Assembly: GCA_030867875.1 (NCBI GenBank)
Contig: JAOWCC010000031.1
Location: 56,093 to 120,092 of the forward strand
DNA length: 64,000 nucleotides
Source: Actinernus sp. WN-2022
Taxonomy: Eukaryota > Cnidaria > Anthozoa > Actiniaria > Actinernidae
Reading direction: 5' to 3'
Part shown: one piece after another, positions 36,675-50,273 of the stretch
Numbering within the stretch: the first letter of the stretch is position 1
Layout of the letters: every line of letters begins with the position of its first letter
Made by a program: the position numbers and the translations under genes
Notes under the pieces: model-generated
Databases searched by the model: none
What the model was told of the DNA's origin: nothing
The model's input: the letters and a program-made list of their open reading frames with translations, nothing else

Positions 36675-39600
36675 ATAGAAATAAATAAAAAGAAATAGAA
36701 ATACATAAAGAAATGTATAAAACAAGTAACAAATAAATAAATACAACGCATCCTCCTCTTTCATCCTGCATCATCCTGCATCATCCTGCATCACCGTGCA
36801 TCATCGTGCATCACCGTGCATCAATCTGAATCACCGTGCATCATCGTGCATCACCGTGCATCATCGTGCGTCATCGTGCATCAACCTGCATCATCCTGCA
36901 TCATCCTGCATCATCCTGCTTCATCCTGCATCATCCTGCATCATCCTGCATCATCCTGCATCATCCTGCATCATCCTGCATCAGTCTGCGTTATCCTGCG
37001 TCATCCTGCATCAGTCTGCGTTATCCTCCATCATCCTGCTTCATACTGGCCCATCCTGATTCATGCTGTCCAATCTTGGCATATCATGAACAAAATAAAT
37101 AAATAAATAGAAATAAATAAAAAGAAATAGAAATACATAAAGAAATGTATAAAACAAGTAACAAATAAATAAATACAACGCATCCTCCTCTTTCATCCTG
37201 CATCACCGTGCATCAATCTGCATCACCGTGCATCATCCTGTACCATCCTGCATCATCCTGCACCATCCTGCATCAACCTACATCATCCTGCATCATCCTG
37301 CATCATCCTGCATCATCCTGCATCATCCTGCATCATCCTGCATCAGTCTGCGTTATCCTGCATCATCCTGCATCAGTCTGCGTTATCCTGCTTCATACTG
37401 GCCCATCCTGATTCATGCTGTCCAATCTTGGCATATCATGAACAAAATAAATAAATAAATAGAAATAAATAAAAAGAAATAGAAATACATAAAGAAATGT
37501 ATAAAACAAGTAACAAATAAATAAATACAATGCATCCTCCTCTTTCATCCTGCATCATCCTGCATCATCCTGCATCACCGTGCATCATCGTGCATCATCC
37601 TGCATCATCCTGCATCATCCTGCATCATCCTGCATCATCCTGCATCATCCTGCATCATCCTGCATCATCCTGCATCATCCTGCATCATTCTGCATCATCC
37701 TGCATCATCCTGCATCATCCTGCATCATCCTGCATCATCCTGCATCATCCTGCATCAGTCGGCGTTATCCTGCATCATCCTGCATCAGTCTGCGTTATCC
37801 TGCTTCATACTGGCCCATCCTGATTCATGCTGTCCAATCTTGGCATATCATGAACAAAATAAATAAATAAATAGAAATAAATAAAAAGAAATAGAAATAC
37901 ATAAAGAAATGTATAAAAAATTAACAAATAAATAAATACAACGCATCCTCCTCTTTCATCCTACATCATCGTGCATCATCGTGCATCACCGTGCATCAAT
38001 CTGCATCACCGTGCATCATCGTGCGTCATCGTGCATCAACCTGCATCATCCTGCATCATCCTGCATCATCCTGCTTCATCCTGCATCATCCTGCATCATC
38101 CTGCATCATCCTGCATCATCCTGCATCAGTCTGCGTTATCCTGCGTCATCCTGCATCAGTCTGCGTTATCCTCCATCATCCTGCTTCATACTGGCCCATC
38201 CTGATTCATGCTGTCCAATCTTGGCATATCATGAACAAAATAAATAAATAAATAGAAATAAATAAAAAGAAATAGAAATACATAAAGAAATGTATAAAAC
38301 AAGTAACAAATAAATAAATACAACGCATCCTCCTCTTTCATCCTGCATCACCGTGCATTAATCTGCATCACCGTGCATCATCCTGTACCATCCTGCATCA
38401 TCCTGCACCATCCTGCATCAACCTACATCATCCTGCATCATCCTGCATCATCCTGCATCATCCTGCATCATCCTGCATCATCTTGCATCAGTCTGCGTTA
38501 TCCTGCATCATCCTGCATCAGTCTGCGTTATCCTGCTTCATACTGGCCCATCCTGATTCATGCTGTCCAATCTTGGCATATCATGAACAAAATAAATAAA
38601 TAAATAGAAATAAATAAAAAGAAATAGAAATACATAAAGAAATGTATAAAACAAGTAACAAATAAATAAATACAACGCATCCTCCTCTTTCATCCTGCAT
38701 CATCCTGCATCATCCTGCATCACCGTGCATCATCGTGCATCACAGTGCATCAATCTGAATCACCGTGCATCATCGTGCATCACCGTGCATCAATCTGCAT
38801 CACCGTGCATCATCGTGCGTCATCGTGCATCAACCTGCATCATCCTGCATCATCCTGCATCAACCTGCATCATCCTGCATCATCCTGCATTATCCTGCAT
38901 CATCCTGGATCATCCTGCATCATCCTGCATCATCCTGCATCATCCTGCATCATCCTGCATCATCCTGCATCATCCTGCATCATCCTGCATCATCCTGCAT
39001 CAGTCGGCGTTATCCTGCATCATCCTGCATCAGTCTGCGTTATCCTGCTTCATACTGGCCCATCCTGATTCATGCTGTCCAATCTTGGCATATCATGAAC
39101 AAAATAAATAAATAAATAGAAATAAATAAAAAGAAATAGAAATACATAAAGAAATGTATAAAACAAGTAACAAATAAATAAATACAACGCATCCTCCTCT
39201 TTCATCCTACATCATCGTGCATCATCGTGCATCACCGTGCATCAATCTGCATCACCGTGCATCATCGTGCATCATCGTGCCTCAACCTGCACCATCCTGC
39301 ATCATCCTGCATCATCCTGCATGATCCTGCATGATCCTGCATCATCCTGCTTCATCCTGCATCATCCTGCATTATCCTGCATCATCCTGCATCATCCTGC
39401 GTCATCCTGCATCATCCTGCATCATCCTGCATCATCGTGCATCAACCTGCATCATCCTGCGTCATCCTGCATCATCCTGCATCAGTCTGCGTTATCCTGC
39501 ATCATCCTGCATCATCCTGCATCATCCTGCATCATCCTGCATCATCCTGCATCATCGTGCATCATCCTGCATCATCCTGCATCAGTCTGCGTTATCCTGC

Positions 39601-42185
39601 ATCAGTCTGCGTTATCCTCCATCATCCTGCTTCATACTGGCCCATCCTGATTCATGCTGTCCAATCTTGGCATATCATGAACAGAATAAATAAATAAATA
39701 GAAATAAATAAAAAGAAATAGAAATACATAAAGAAATGTATAAAACAAGTAACAAATAAATAAATTCAACGCATCCTCCTCTTTCACCCTGCATCATCCT
39801 GCATCATCCTGCATCATCCTGCATCATCCTGCATCATCCTGCATCAGTCTGCGTTATCCTGCATCAGTCTGCGTTATCCTCCATCATCCTGCTTCATACT
39901 GGCCCATCCTGATTCATGCTGTCCAATCTTGGCATATCATGAACAAAATAAATAAATAAATATAAATAAATAAAAAGAAATAGAAATACATAAAGAAATG
40001 TATAAAACAAGTAACAAATAAATAAATACAACGCATCCTCCTCTTTCATCCTGCATCATCCTGCATCATCCTGCATCAACCTGCATCATCCTGCATCATC
40101 CTGCATCATCCTGCATCATCCTGCATCATCCTGCATCATCCTGCATCATCCTGCATCATCCTGCATCATCCTGCATCATCCTGCATCATCCTGCATCATC
40201 CTGCATCATCCTGCATCATCCTGCATCATCCTGCATCAGTCGGCGTTATCCTGCATCATCCTGCATCAGTCTGCGTTATCCTGCTTCATACTGGCCCATC
40301 CTGATTCATGCTGTCCAATCTTGGCATATCATGAACAAAATAAATAAATAAATAGAAATAAATAAAAAGAAATAGAAATACATAAAGAAATGTATAAAAC
40401 AAGTAACAAATAAATAAATACAACGCATCCTCCTCTTTCATCCTGCATAATCCTGCATCAACCTGCATCATCGTGCATCATCGTGCATCACCGTGCATCA
40501 ATCTGCATCACCGTGCATCATCGTGCATCATCGTGCATCAACCTGCATCATCCTGCATCATCCTGCATCATCCTGCATCATCCTGCATCATCCTGCATCA
40601 TCCTGCATCATCCTGCATCATCCTGCATCATCCTGCATCATCCTGCATCATCCTGCATCATCCTGCATCATACTGCATCATCCTGCATCATCCTGCATCA
40701 TCGTGCATCATCCTGCATCATCCTGCATCAGTCTGCGTTATCCTGCATCAGTCTGCGTTATCCTCCATCATCCTGCTTCATACTGGCCCATCCTGATTCA
40801 TGCTGTCCAATCTTGGCATATCATGAACAAAATAAATAAATAAATAGAAATAAATAAAAAGAAATAGAAATACATAAAGAAATGTATAAAAAATTAACAA
40901 ATAAATAAATACAACGCATCCTCCTCTTTCATCCTACATCATCGTGCATCATCGTGCATCACCGTGCATCAATCTGCATCACCGTGCATCATCGTGCATC
41001 ATCGTGCATCATCGTGCGTCATCGTGCATCAACCTGCATCATCCTGCATCATCCTGCATCATCCTGCTTCACCCTGCATCATCCTGCATCGTCCTGCATC
41101 ATCCTGCATCATCCTGCATCATCCTGCATCAGTCTGCGTTATCCTGCATCAGTCTGCGTTATCCTCCATCATCCTGCTTCATACTGGCCCATCCTGATTC
41201 ATGCTGTCCAATCTTGGCATATCATGAACAAAATAAATAAATAAATAGAAATAAATAAAAAGAAATAGAAATACATAAAGAAATGTATAAAACAAGTAAC
41301 AAATAAATAAATACAACGCATCCTCCTCTTTCATCCTGCATCATCCTGCATCATCCTGCATCAACCTGCATCATCCTGCATCATCCTGCATCATCCTGCA
41401 TCATCCTGCATCATCCTGCATCATCCTGCATCATCCTGCATCATCCTGCATCATCCTGCATCATCCTGCATCATCCTGCATCATCCTGCATCATCCTGCA
41501 TCATCCTGCATCATCCTGCATCATCCTGCATCATCCTGCATCATCCTGCATCAGTCGGCGTTATCCTGCATCATCCTGCATCAGTCTGCGTTATCCTGCT
41601 TCATACTGGCCCATCCTGATTCATGCTGTCCAATCTTGGCATATCATGAACAAAATAAATAAATAAATAGAAATAAATAAAAAGAAATAGAAATACATAA
41701 AGAAATGTATAAAACAAGTAACAAATAAATAAATACAACGCATCCTCCTCTTTCATCCTACATCATCGTGCATCATCGTGCATCACCGTGCATCAATCTG
41801 CATCACCGTGCATCATCGTGCATCATCGTGCATCATCGTGCATCAACCTGCACCATCCTGCATCATCCTGCATCATCCTGCATCATCCTGCATCATCCTG
41901 CATCATCCTGCATCAGTCTGCGTTATCCTGATTCATGCTGTCCAATCTTGGCATATCATGAACAAAATAAATAAATAAATAGAAATAAATAAAAATAAAT
42001 AGAAATACATAAAGAAATGTATAAAAAATTAACAAATAAATAAATACAACGCATCCTCCTCTTTCATCCTTTCATCCTACATCATCGTGCATCATCGTGC
42101 ATCACCGTGCATCAATCTGCATCACCGTGCATCATCGTGCATCATCCTGCATCAACCTGCATCATCCTGCATCATCGTGCGTCAT
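36675..42185 (+). repeat. Complex satellite array, middle block (13-14 monomers)
   Basis: Same compound satellite as the left block. The part up to about 39540 is the right flank of copy A and matches 51226-54031. The part from about 39554 is the left flank of copy B and matches 24581-27633, minus one monomer. There are no genes; the long + strand frames are decamer artefacts. Confidence 0.96.
39218..39650 (+). repeat. Chimeric satellite monomer at the duplication junction
   Basis: The 5' half (39218-39490, with CGTGCCTCAACC and two CATGATCC units) matches 53749-54021 and is close to 9032-9300. The 3' half (from about 39554, with a CGTGCATC unit followed by two CAGTCTGCGTTA units and CTCCATC) matches 24581-24670. 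The switch lies in uniform 10-bp units at about 39500-39550. The spacer that follows has a private AACAGAATAA change (39682). Confidence 0.85.
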
Positions 42186-43041
42186 TTAAGATTTTAACTT
42201 GGGTTTTAAAACTGCTGTTATTCTATCCTTTAAGTGATTCTATCCTTTATTCTATCCTTTAAGTGAGGATCTCCAGCGAAAACCGAATTTAAATTTAATA
42301 AAACGGGATTAAGTTATAACTGAGTAAAGATGTTCAAATTTCGCGCGAAAACAAAAGAATTTTAAGAATTTAGCATTATTTTTCCAAATAATTTATGGTT
42401 AAAGTTCAGGGTATTTTAAAGTAGAACACGTTAAACTAAATCTGAAGGATACAGAGAGGATCGTTTTTGAAAAGGAATTTGTAGATTTTTTAGTTTACAA
42501 CATTGGGTATTATGATTCACATGACGTCATATCGACGTCATTGTGACGTATACGTACGTCTAAATGACATCATAGAGGTATTAAGCATATAGTCCTAAAT
42601 CAAAAAAAATACAAATGTTATACTTGTTCAAATGCAATATCTTTCTCATTACCTTGATTTAATTACCTTGACAGGGAAATACCCCTAAATTTGACTATAT
42701 ATGGTAATATAACAATTAAATTCCTTAAATTCTGGCGGGAGTTTCAAAACCTAATTTTCCTTATAACTTTAGTTCTTTTTAAGGAAATCAAATCGAGTTT
42801 TCGATTTTGTGTTTGTCTTAATAAAGACAAGGTTCTCCATTCAAAAAGTCCTCACCTTTTCTTATTCGTATGTTTGGCGCGAAATTTGAACGTTCCCTGT
42901 GACGTCACATTGTCAATCAATCACTAAAATCAAACAATCACATTTGATGTTCTCTTGTCTTGAACTATCCTCACACCAAGTTTCAAGTCATTTGGAATTT
43001 ATGTTTTTAAGTTATTTGCCAAGTGGAAGCAAAAAGGTTCA
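42186..43041. other. Island B left edge, non-coding
   Basis: Copy of 27634-28489 at offset 14552 with no difference that I found. It includes the TGACGTCA cluster (42522-42570), the single TGACGTCA at 42900, and the 15-bp inverted repeat (42332-42346 and 42877-42891). Confidence 0.6.
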
Positions 43042-43230
43042 ATTTTGCCATTGTGATCTGTCGCCATAGGTTACAGTATTAGAATAAGGAACTGACAGTA
43101 AATTATGTGAACTCGATCTGAGTGAACACAGACTGTAAGGTCTGAGAAGTTCACTTAATATATATTTGGGAGCTTCAGGCCATGGACAGCCATAAAAGTA
43201 ATTAAAATTTGGCAGCCAGTGAAGTTTATA
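43042..43230 (-). mobile_element. LINE C-terminal remnant, copy B
   Basis: Copy of the fragment at 28490-28678, with identical translation (KLHWLP to TYGDRS). It was duplicated with the island rather than inserted independently. Confidence 0.7.
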
Positions 43231-43301
43231 ATATACATGTAAGATAGCTGGGTAAATATGGTCTCGCAGTAAACATACAGTATATATTACAACAAACAAA
43301 C

Positions 43302-43352
43302 CTTCATGTCCCAAGATCCCTCTGTCATCATATGTCTGTGTAATTGTCCCAA
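43302..43352 (-). CDS. Unknown minus-strand gene B, candidate exon 4
   Basis: Identical to the candidate exon at 28750-28800, with the same TTTGCAG acceptor, GTTTGT donor and phase. Support is splice signals and phase only. Confidence 0.38.
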
Positions 43353-43802
43353 CTGCAAAGAAAATCATGAAATATTGATTTCATAAGTCCATTCCTTGTG
43401 GTACATGTACTACATCTGTTCCAGCTGTATGCAGTCCTGATTTATAGGTGTTACTTCCAGAACATTTCCATACCCCTACCACAGTAGGGATTGGGAGTCT
43501 TTTTTAAAAGTGGGCCAGGTGCATGGAAGGTGACTAATTTAGCATGTTCATAAATACACTTCATTATACATTGTCTTACAGAACTTTTGCAAATGGCTGG
43601 TGCATCAGAGAATATATCTTATAACTCAGAAAATTCTGGAGGTGGAGGAGGGGGTCATATTACCTCCTGAATGACATTCCTCTGTGACATATGATGTGAA
43701 GCTGGATTTTTTAACACATTGCAACATTACCAGTAAGATGTACAATATATTGTTGCATACACAATATTTTAATATTAGTATACATTGCATGAAATCTCTT
43801 AC

Positions 43803-43841
43803 CTATGTTTCCAGTCTGATAATAATTGGGCCCAAAATGTC
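43803..43841 (-). CDS. Unknown minus-strand gene B, candidate exon 3
   Basis: Identical to the micro-exon at 29251-29289 (GHFGPNYYQTGNI), with the same strong GTAAGAG donor. Confidence 0.4.
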   Translation of the reverse strand, partial: DILGPIIIRLET

Positions 43842-43948
43842 CTGTTTTGAAAATAACACAACAGATACTGTATTTATATATAAACTATAATTGAAGGGCT
43901 CAGAATGAAAACTACTTAAATATAAAATGAACTAGTATACCTAACAGG

Positions 43949-44049
43949 TACTGTAGGTTCTCTTCTAATTCACTTCCTTAACTGAGCGGAGCAGCATTTA
44001 CTACTTCCTTAACTGAGCGGAGCAGCATACTAGAAGAGAACCTACAGTA
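43949..44049. mobile_element. Foldback element, copy B
   Basis: Identical copy of the element at 29397-29497, with 19-bp inverted ends and two internal 26-bp direct repeats. Confidence 0.6.
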
Positions 44050-44447
44050 GCACTTTGGCAGGAAAAATAGATTACTGGATGATAAAAATGCTAAGGTGTT
44101 AGATGAATATATTTTGTAGTTTTGGGGCTATCGTGCAACTCTGAATCCTGTTTGAGCTGTGGTGTGCATGTGTATCTCAAAAGTTGTTGCGATTTGTTTT
44201 CATTTTGTCCCAACATATCAACGATACGTATCATTAATTTTAATATGAACCTTGACTGTATGTATGGTTGATTTGTGTCTGTTGGTCATCATGAGATTCC
44301 TCTACGATGTCATTAGAAAAGGCGCCTGAAAATGAAGGTGTAAGAAAAGAGAAAACTCAATATCATAATTATAATGGTTGATGGCAAGCATTTCATGAAC
44401 CTTGTAGGTATGGATTTCAGTGCCAATCATAACCCTAACCAATAATT

Positions 44448-44872
44448 AATATAATATAATATAAGCATTTTTATAGTGCTTATACATGTACATCGCTGTT
44501 CTCGGCACTTTACAATAATAGTTAAGATAATTACAAATATAATAACAGGATGATAAAAATACTACTAAAAAAGCTAACTAATGATTGTCTTAAAGAGATA
44601 ATGATAAAATGACAATGGCATGCCTAGTTTAAAAAAACTAACTATATGTTACTATGACTAATAATAATTATTGTAATACCATCTTATATCATAACTAACA
44701 ACTAAACTACAAATGTACTTGTAATTAGACCATAATTACAAATTGTAAGTAAATTTTAAAAGATAAGTCTTTAACTAAGATTTAAAAATATTTAAACTAT
44801 GACTCAATCTTATGTCTAATGGGAGCTCATTCCAATGTAACTTTCTTCCAGGACGATAATAATCTAACAGTA
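44448..44872 (-). mobile_element. LINE 3' end remnant, copy B
   Basis: Copy of 29896-30320, with the same internal stop and the same TATAA-type tail. Confidence 0.6.
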
Positions 44873-45373
44873 CTCTTAAATTATACTTCAGTGTTACATT
44901 TGTACATTATTGAGACTTAAGTAAGACGTACATGTAAGTAGGTTTGACAAGAGCACAGTCAGTTTATATTTTAGATAGTACATGTAACCAAATAATAATA
45001 CTGGATCTGCAATAATGGCCAGACTGTAATTATTACGTACTGTATCATTTATAGCTGAAAAATGTCTCTTACATTATTATCACTGAAAAAATTGTCATGC
45101 AAATTTATAACCTACATAATATTTAATCTGAAAACTTGTTTACATGTAACACAGAATTCTAAACTATTTTTTTTTATGAATCCCACCATAAGAAAGACCA
45201 CAAGGTAATTAGTGCTATGCAGATACAGGCAGCATATGAATGCTGTAGCCAGCTATCGAGAATTAGCTGTGTTCTCAGCCAATCAGAATTGAAATAGTGA
45301 ATAAAATGTATAATAATCAGTTATTTATTTTGTGTGTAATATTTCCATGAAATATAATAGACTTATAAATAAC

Positions 45374-45738
45374 CTGCAGTGAAGTCATCATCGTCATCTG
45401 AATTTACAGGTATCTGCTGTATGGGTGGTGGTACATGTACATGTGGTTGCTGCACTATTGTATCATCAGAAGAATGAGACATTACAGGGCTTGCATTCGT
45501 GTTGGCATGTGCAGTAGATGATGTTGTGCTTGTGCTAATGCTAGTTGTGGCAGATATGGGTACGTTTGATGATGTGGTGATTATAGGGTCTGCATTTTGC
45601 ATATTTGTAGCTACTTTTGCTATGTAAACTTTAGTGGTGGAGGCCCTGTAGGTGTTCACAACTTGAAAAGCAGTGAGGTTGGTACCAATGTATGTGAGGG
45701 AGTGATTTCCAGAGCTCTGGGACTTGTAGTATTCTAGA
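45374..45738 (-). CDS. Unknown minus-strand gene B, exon 2
   Basis: Identical in translation to exon 2 of copy A (LEYYKSQSSG to the five-Asp run). Acceptor and donor are unchanged. The alternative stop lies at 45363-45365. Confidence 0.58.
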
Positions 45739-47169
45739 CTGTTTGGAGAAAGGAAAGTTGACAAAACATACTATGATTAATGTTGATCAAAAATCGGGGT
45801 CTTTCTGGGTGTATCAATGTCATATCATATGTACATGGATCATAAAAAGACGATCCATGCTGAGTTCAAGGATGTTTTGGAACAGCTGCATACCAGGTCT
45901 TTTCCAATATCATAAAAACGTTAAACTATATAAATGGGCACTTTAAGTTTAATTCATCTTTTTAAAAATCTGTAATATGAATGATGGGCTCCGGCCTTCA
46001 TGTACCAGAATGTATGAGAACACAGGTGACATAAAACAAAGAATAGGAAACTCATAACTGTCACAATAAACTACTGCAAAACAAAACACGAAAATAAAAA
46101 CAACTTCTCAAATACATGAAGAAAGAGCTGAATTACATGATACTCGAGTTGATACAATCACATTGTCATTCAATGTTTTTTTACTTGGCCTTAAAAAGTA
46201 TTTCACGAAAAGAGACATCACTCCAATAAAGTTATAAATGTACATCAAGGAGCATAATACATCAATAATAATTAATAATAATAATTAATTAGTTTATTAT
46301 TTAGTAGGGATGGCCTTAAAGAAAAAAAAATTGTTCTCCTCGGATTCATTATTCAAAATATATACGTAGTCTAAAGCCATTTAGACCTAATAGCTTCATA
46401 CTGGAATCAATGGCAAGCAAATGTTGTCCAATATTCCAAAAAAGCTATGATAGGTGGCTCCAGACATCCATTTATAAAGCCCACGGCAAGATGCTACGAC
46501 TTGAAGTTGAAGAGCCTACGAGCAAGACACGACTCACGAGGCTAAAAAAGTAATAGTAACGTAACACACAGACTCAGTTCTTCGAGAAAGTGCTGATTCA
46601 AGCTCTCATCAGATTTTATGATGTCCTCCAGCACTCTATAAATGGTAAAAAAGGCTTTAAAAAGCCTTAAATTCTCTGTATTCCTCCAAACAAACTTCCC
46701 TAACGGCCTAAATCCTTTTCAAAATGGTCGTCTAAAAACTTTGAGCCCCCAGTATTAAAGGTCAGTTGAAAATTCCATGGTAACAATGACTACAGTTTTC
46801 TAGGGGAGAGGTCTAGAAATAGCTAAAAATCAGTTCCGTTCCAAAAATGTGAGGGATGACCTGTAAGAGATGACCACTTGACCACAGGGTCTAACTCAAG
46901 ATTAGTATGAATTCTCCTTCGTCGAACGCAACAAATAAATAGCTTATTAGACGTATGCACGCATAAAACATCACACTTTAGGGGGGTGATAGATAACTTA
47001 TTTTATCTGTTCCCATAGATCGGACTTTTTGATCAATATTTGTAGTACGCGCTCAAGATCTATACATTTATACACGTACACTTCTATTTTTATTTCCTAC
47101 AAGGCCTTACAACATCGCGTAGAATTCAAACTGATCATGAAATAAATAAATACAGATGTGAAACCTTAC
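45739..47169 (-). other. Intron 1 of the minus-strand gene B
   Basis: Same as intron A apart from one base: 46874 is C where 32322 is T. No gene is seen in it. Confidence 0.6.
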
Positions 47170-47489
47170 CGCGTGGTGCTGTCCAAAGCACTTCCAAATG
47201 CTCTGGAAACCAAGACTGTAAGATCATCCCCGTTCACAGTACTCGGGAATTTTACTCTTTCAACGGCCAGGGGATTGTCTGGAGGAACCAATCGCTCATT
47301 ATCTCTCAGCAACGTAAACGTCCGACTTGGCCGATTCCCTCTTCTTCTTGGCGTCGGTTCAGTTTGGCGGCGACCACGACCACTGAATACCGGTCCCACG
47401 TTCCGTATGCCGGTTGGTCTTGTATCCGCCGTGGAATTGGCAATTCTTGCCACTGCTTCAGCAAGACTGTCAAAGTTGTCGTCATCCAT
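47170..47489 (-). CDS. Unknown minus-strand gene B, exon 1 (start exon)
   Basis: ATG at 47489, with translation identical to copy A (MDDDNFDSLAEAV, Arg-rich middle) and the same GTAAGG donor. There is one substitution just upstream of the start, on the promoter side (47523 C versus 32971 T). Both copies keep an intact frame, so nothing here shows which copy, if either, is used. Confidence 0.63.
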
Positions 47490-48201
47490 AATACTGATGG
47501 CAGTATTCGTACACGTATAACGCTAATATTTGCGAAAAGACAACCCGTAAAACTTATGAACTATAGATGGGCGCTGCCGACTCAGGAATAAGATCACACC
47601 GGATGTGTCATGAAAAGGGCTGGCCTTAGGCGCCAGTGTCAATCACACACGTCTACATGTGAAGGGCTAAGAAGTGCATTCCTCAACTTTGTTAGTCTTT
47701 ATTTGATTTTTAATTTTCTGCTACTATTAAATAATATTAATAACAATAATAATAACTTTATTTAAGTGTCAATGTATTTTATAGCTTTACAACTAATTGG
47801 GGGACACTATTAATAATAATATAAATTAGAACTACAATCAAAGTTCGTCATCCTAATAAAGCTAAAAAGCTAAAGACAAGTTACATTAGAACTTGCATTG
47901 ATACGTAAACGCTACGTTCTGAAAAAAATGACAGCTACTAAAAAATATTTTCTAATCGTATACTAAAATTTACATAATTTCGAATATAAAATACTGTCTC
48001 GGTGTTTGTCTTGAGAATTCAAGTAACGGAAGGTCATGTATGTGCGTATCAAACTTTCCAAATGGTTCTGCTTTCACGAATATTTGACCGCAATGCATCG
48101 CGTATATATGCACGACGGTCATTGGTCTAAAAGAGACAATGCACAGTATATTATCAATATGCACGCGGAAATCAACGTTAACGACATACAGCAAAAAAGA
48201 C
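47490..48201. other. Divergent intergenic region B
   Basis: Copy of 32938-33649, including the retroposon-like AT segment (about 47723-47882). It differs at 47523 and at 48130; the second changes TATAAG to TAAAAG ahead of the integrase-like gene. Confidence 0.5.
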
Positions 48202-48265
48202 ATGAAATACATAAGGGAAACGAATGTGATTCTGGTAGTTCTACTGCTGTGTTTTGTAAATCCAG
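48202..48265 (+). CDS. Integrase-like gene B, exon 1 (signal-like N terminus)
   Basis: Identical to exon 1 of copy A (MKYIRETNVILVVLLLCF), ending at GTAAGT in phase 1. The candidate TATA box upstream is altered here (48130), so expression could differ from copy A. Confidence 0.43.
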
Positions 48266-49847
48266 GTAAGTTCATCTACCTAAAAGTTAATGGCATCACT
48301 GTCACCGTGGTCCGCAGTCACTGTTACACAAGTAAATTAGAATTAATCGATTTCATCAATCACGTACATGCTTCCCCGCATACTTCGTTCTATCACTTCG
48401 GAACTGTCGATCACTTAACTTTAAAGTGAATCGCATTTTGATGTTACGGGTAGGTAATAATTCATTGTTTTGAAAAAAAAAGAAAACTCGTAAAGGGAAT
48501 TGAGAGATTCGAGGTTTTAAAACAATCTTGTAGAATTGCGCAAAACGTCGTGGTTTCTTTTCTTCCAGTAGTGCATGATTAAGGGATTTACGACGAAGAT
48601 ATCTGGGAAACCACTCCACATTTCAAGCTATTCGAATTTATAATCGAAAGATGACTACTAAATGCACTCCTATATTTATAGACTGCATGACTTCCAAGGG
48701 TGATGAAATCGTTTCCGAATTTGCTTCCTAAAACTTTGAAATAATGAAGCGGCTGTAATAACACTTCACATGATGCGTTCCAGATGTGTGTTGATGTTCC
48801 ATGTTTTGTTGAACATAACAATAGTATATCAAGCCAATCTCATCTAGTACCCATTTTGGTAGTATCGTACGTAATTATTGTTATAATTTGTTCCCCTGAC
48901 CAATCTATGCTAAAGTAAAGAATGTAACGTTGCAACTTAAGAGAAAATGAGAACAGGTTCTTAACGGCGGCTAATCCGTGGTTTATTCCGTAGTTTAACT
49001 CAATTTCATGACACACTTCGCGGCTTGATACGGAGGTAAGCTGCGGCGATCTCCCTCCTGGCTAGCCAGGAAATATTGTGATCTTATAATGATGTATGTG
49101 TCTTGTCGAGGCGATAGATAACCCAACTCTGTAAGTGGAAATATTTACTAACATTTGTATGGGATTGTTTTAGTCTAATATTTTAGTGAGGGCAACCCTT
49201 GGGAAATCACTGTCATTTTAGTTTTCAGTAACGCATCTTCGTAGTTAGTTCAAATCGAATGTAATTAGTATTGTTATTGTAATTGACTTCTGATTTGACT
49301 ATTGTAAATGAGTAACTCCTGGAGCATGCAAGGCATTTCCGCCAAGCCCAATCTCTATTGTTAAACGAATATTATACATGTAACTTGATAGGTTTGCCAC
49401 ACTTGAAGAAGCCCTTTTTATGTTTTTTTAGTAACTTGAATGAAAAGCAGAGACGCTGGACGAACAGTGAAGCAAGAGATATAAATGTAGAAACATAATA
49501 CATTCAGTATTTATTACTAGCGACAGCGGAGACTTTAGAGCGAGAAAAACGTTCCGCAAAAGCACTACCTGAGCTAAAGTCCGCGCGAAAGTTATGACAG
49601 AACTTTATGTCGCATCCCCTCAGGGGTAAGCATATATGGGCATTTGACAGCTCCGTCTGTGCCGGGGTGGGGCATTACCAGCAAATAATTCAGTTTTACA
49701 TAAAAGAAGTTTACGCTCCTTCCATCGGGCACTTGCAACGCTCTGATATATAAATGTTAAATGCCGACAAATTATTGGGGGGGGGGGGGGGCAGGTAGAT
49801 AGTACGAATGCACATCACTGAATGAATTGGTTTTCTTACTTTTAAAG
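48266..49847 (+). other. Intron 1 of integrase-like gene B
   Basis: Copy of 33714-35296, one base shorter because the G run at 49777-49791 has 15 G instead of 16. The same 16-bp palindrome lies at 49056-49071. Confidence 0.6.
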
Positions 49848-50273
49848 GCGACTGTTTAGATCCCCAGACCATCAAAGCATTTGTTGAATTCGTACAAGAT
49901 CAATATATACGAGCACAAAATGCTATTTCCAGTCCCGAGGCCACTCCTGACACGTTATCACGATCACAGACAACCCTTGAGGCAGCTGTTCTTCACATTA
50001 GAAGGATACGATGGTTCCTGGGTGCAACACGACCCTGTTCAGAACAGGTGTTAACAACACTATTGGGTAATCTCCATCGCCTTGAAAACAACATAATGAC
50101 GATGGTCGAAAAGCTTGGTGTCATGGTGCCGTTCTTGATGGAGGAGTTAGCCTACCAAGCACCAAGGGCTGCTACTGGGGCTGTAGGCAGACCAAGTTAT
50201 ATCATAACTAAGGAACAATTGGAAATTATGCGGAGATATCAACTATCGTGGGTTGAAATAGCTAAAGCACTTG
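49848..50273 (+). CDS. Integrase-like gene B, exon 2
   Basis: Translation identical to exon 2 of copy A: helical N-terminal domain, GRPSYIITKEQL and SWVEIAKAL. The same phase-1 boundaries and splice sites are kept. Confidence 0.7.

Larger units (their letters stand above)
24581..39553. repeat. Tandem segmental duplication, copy A (about 15.0 kb)
   Basis: This copy comprises satellite (24581-27633), the 9.04-kb unique island A and satellite (36675 to about 39540). All landmarks in the island recur at offset 14552 bp, or 14551 after a one-base poly-G difference. Left-flank satellite matches copy B at the same offset back to about 25734. One extra monomer (about 25490-25900) then exists only in copy A, after which the match continues at offset about 14973. 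The exact ends are blurred because they fall in uniform 10-bp arrays. Confidence 0.92.
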
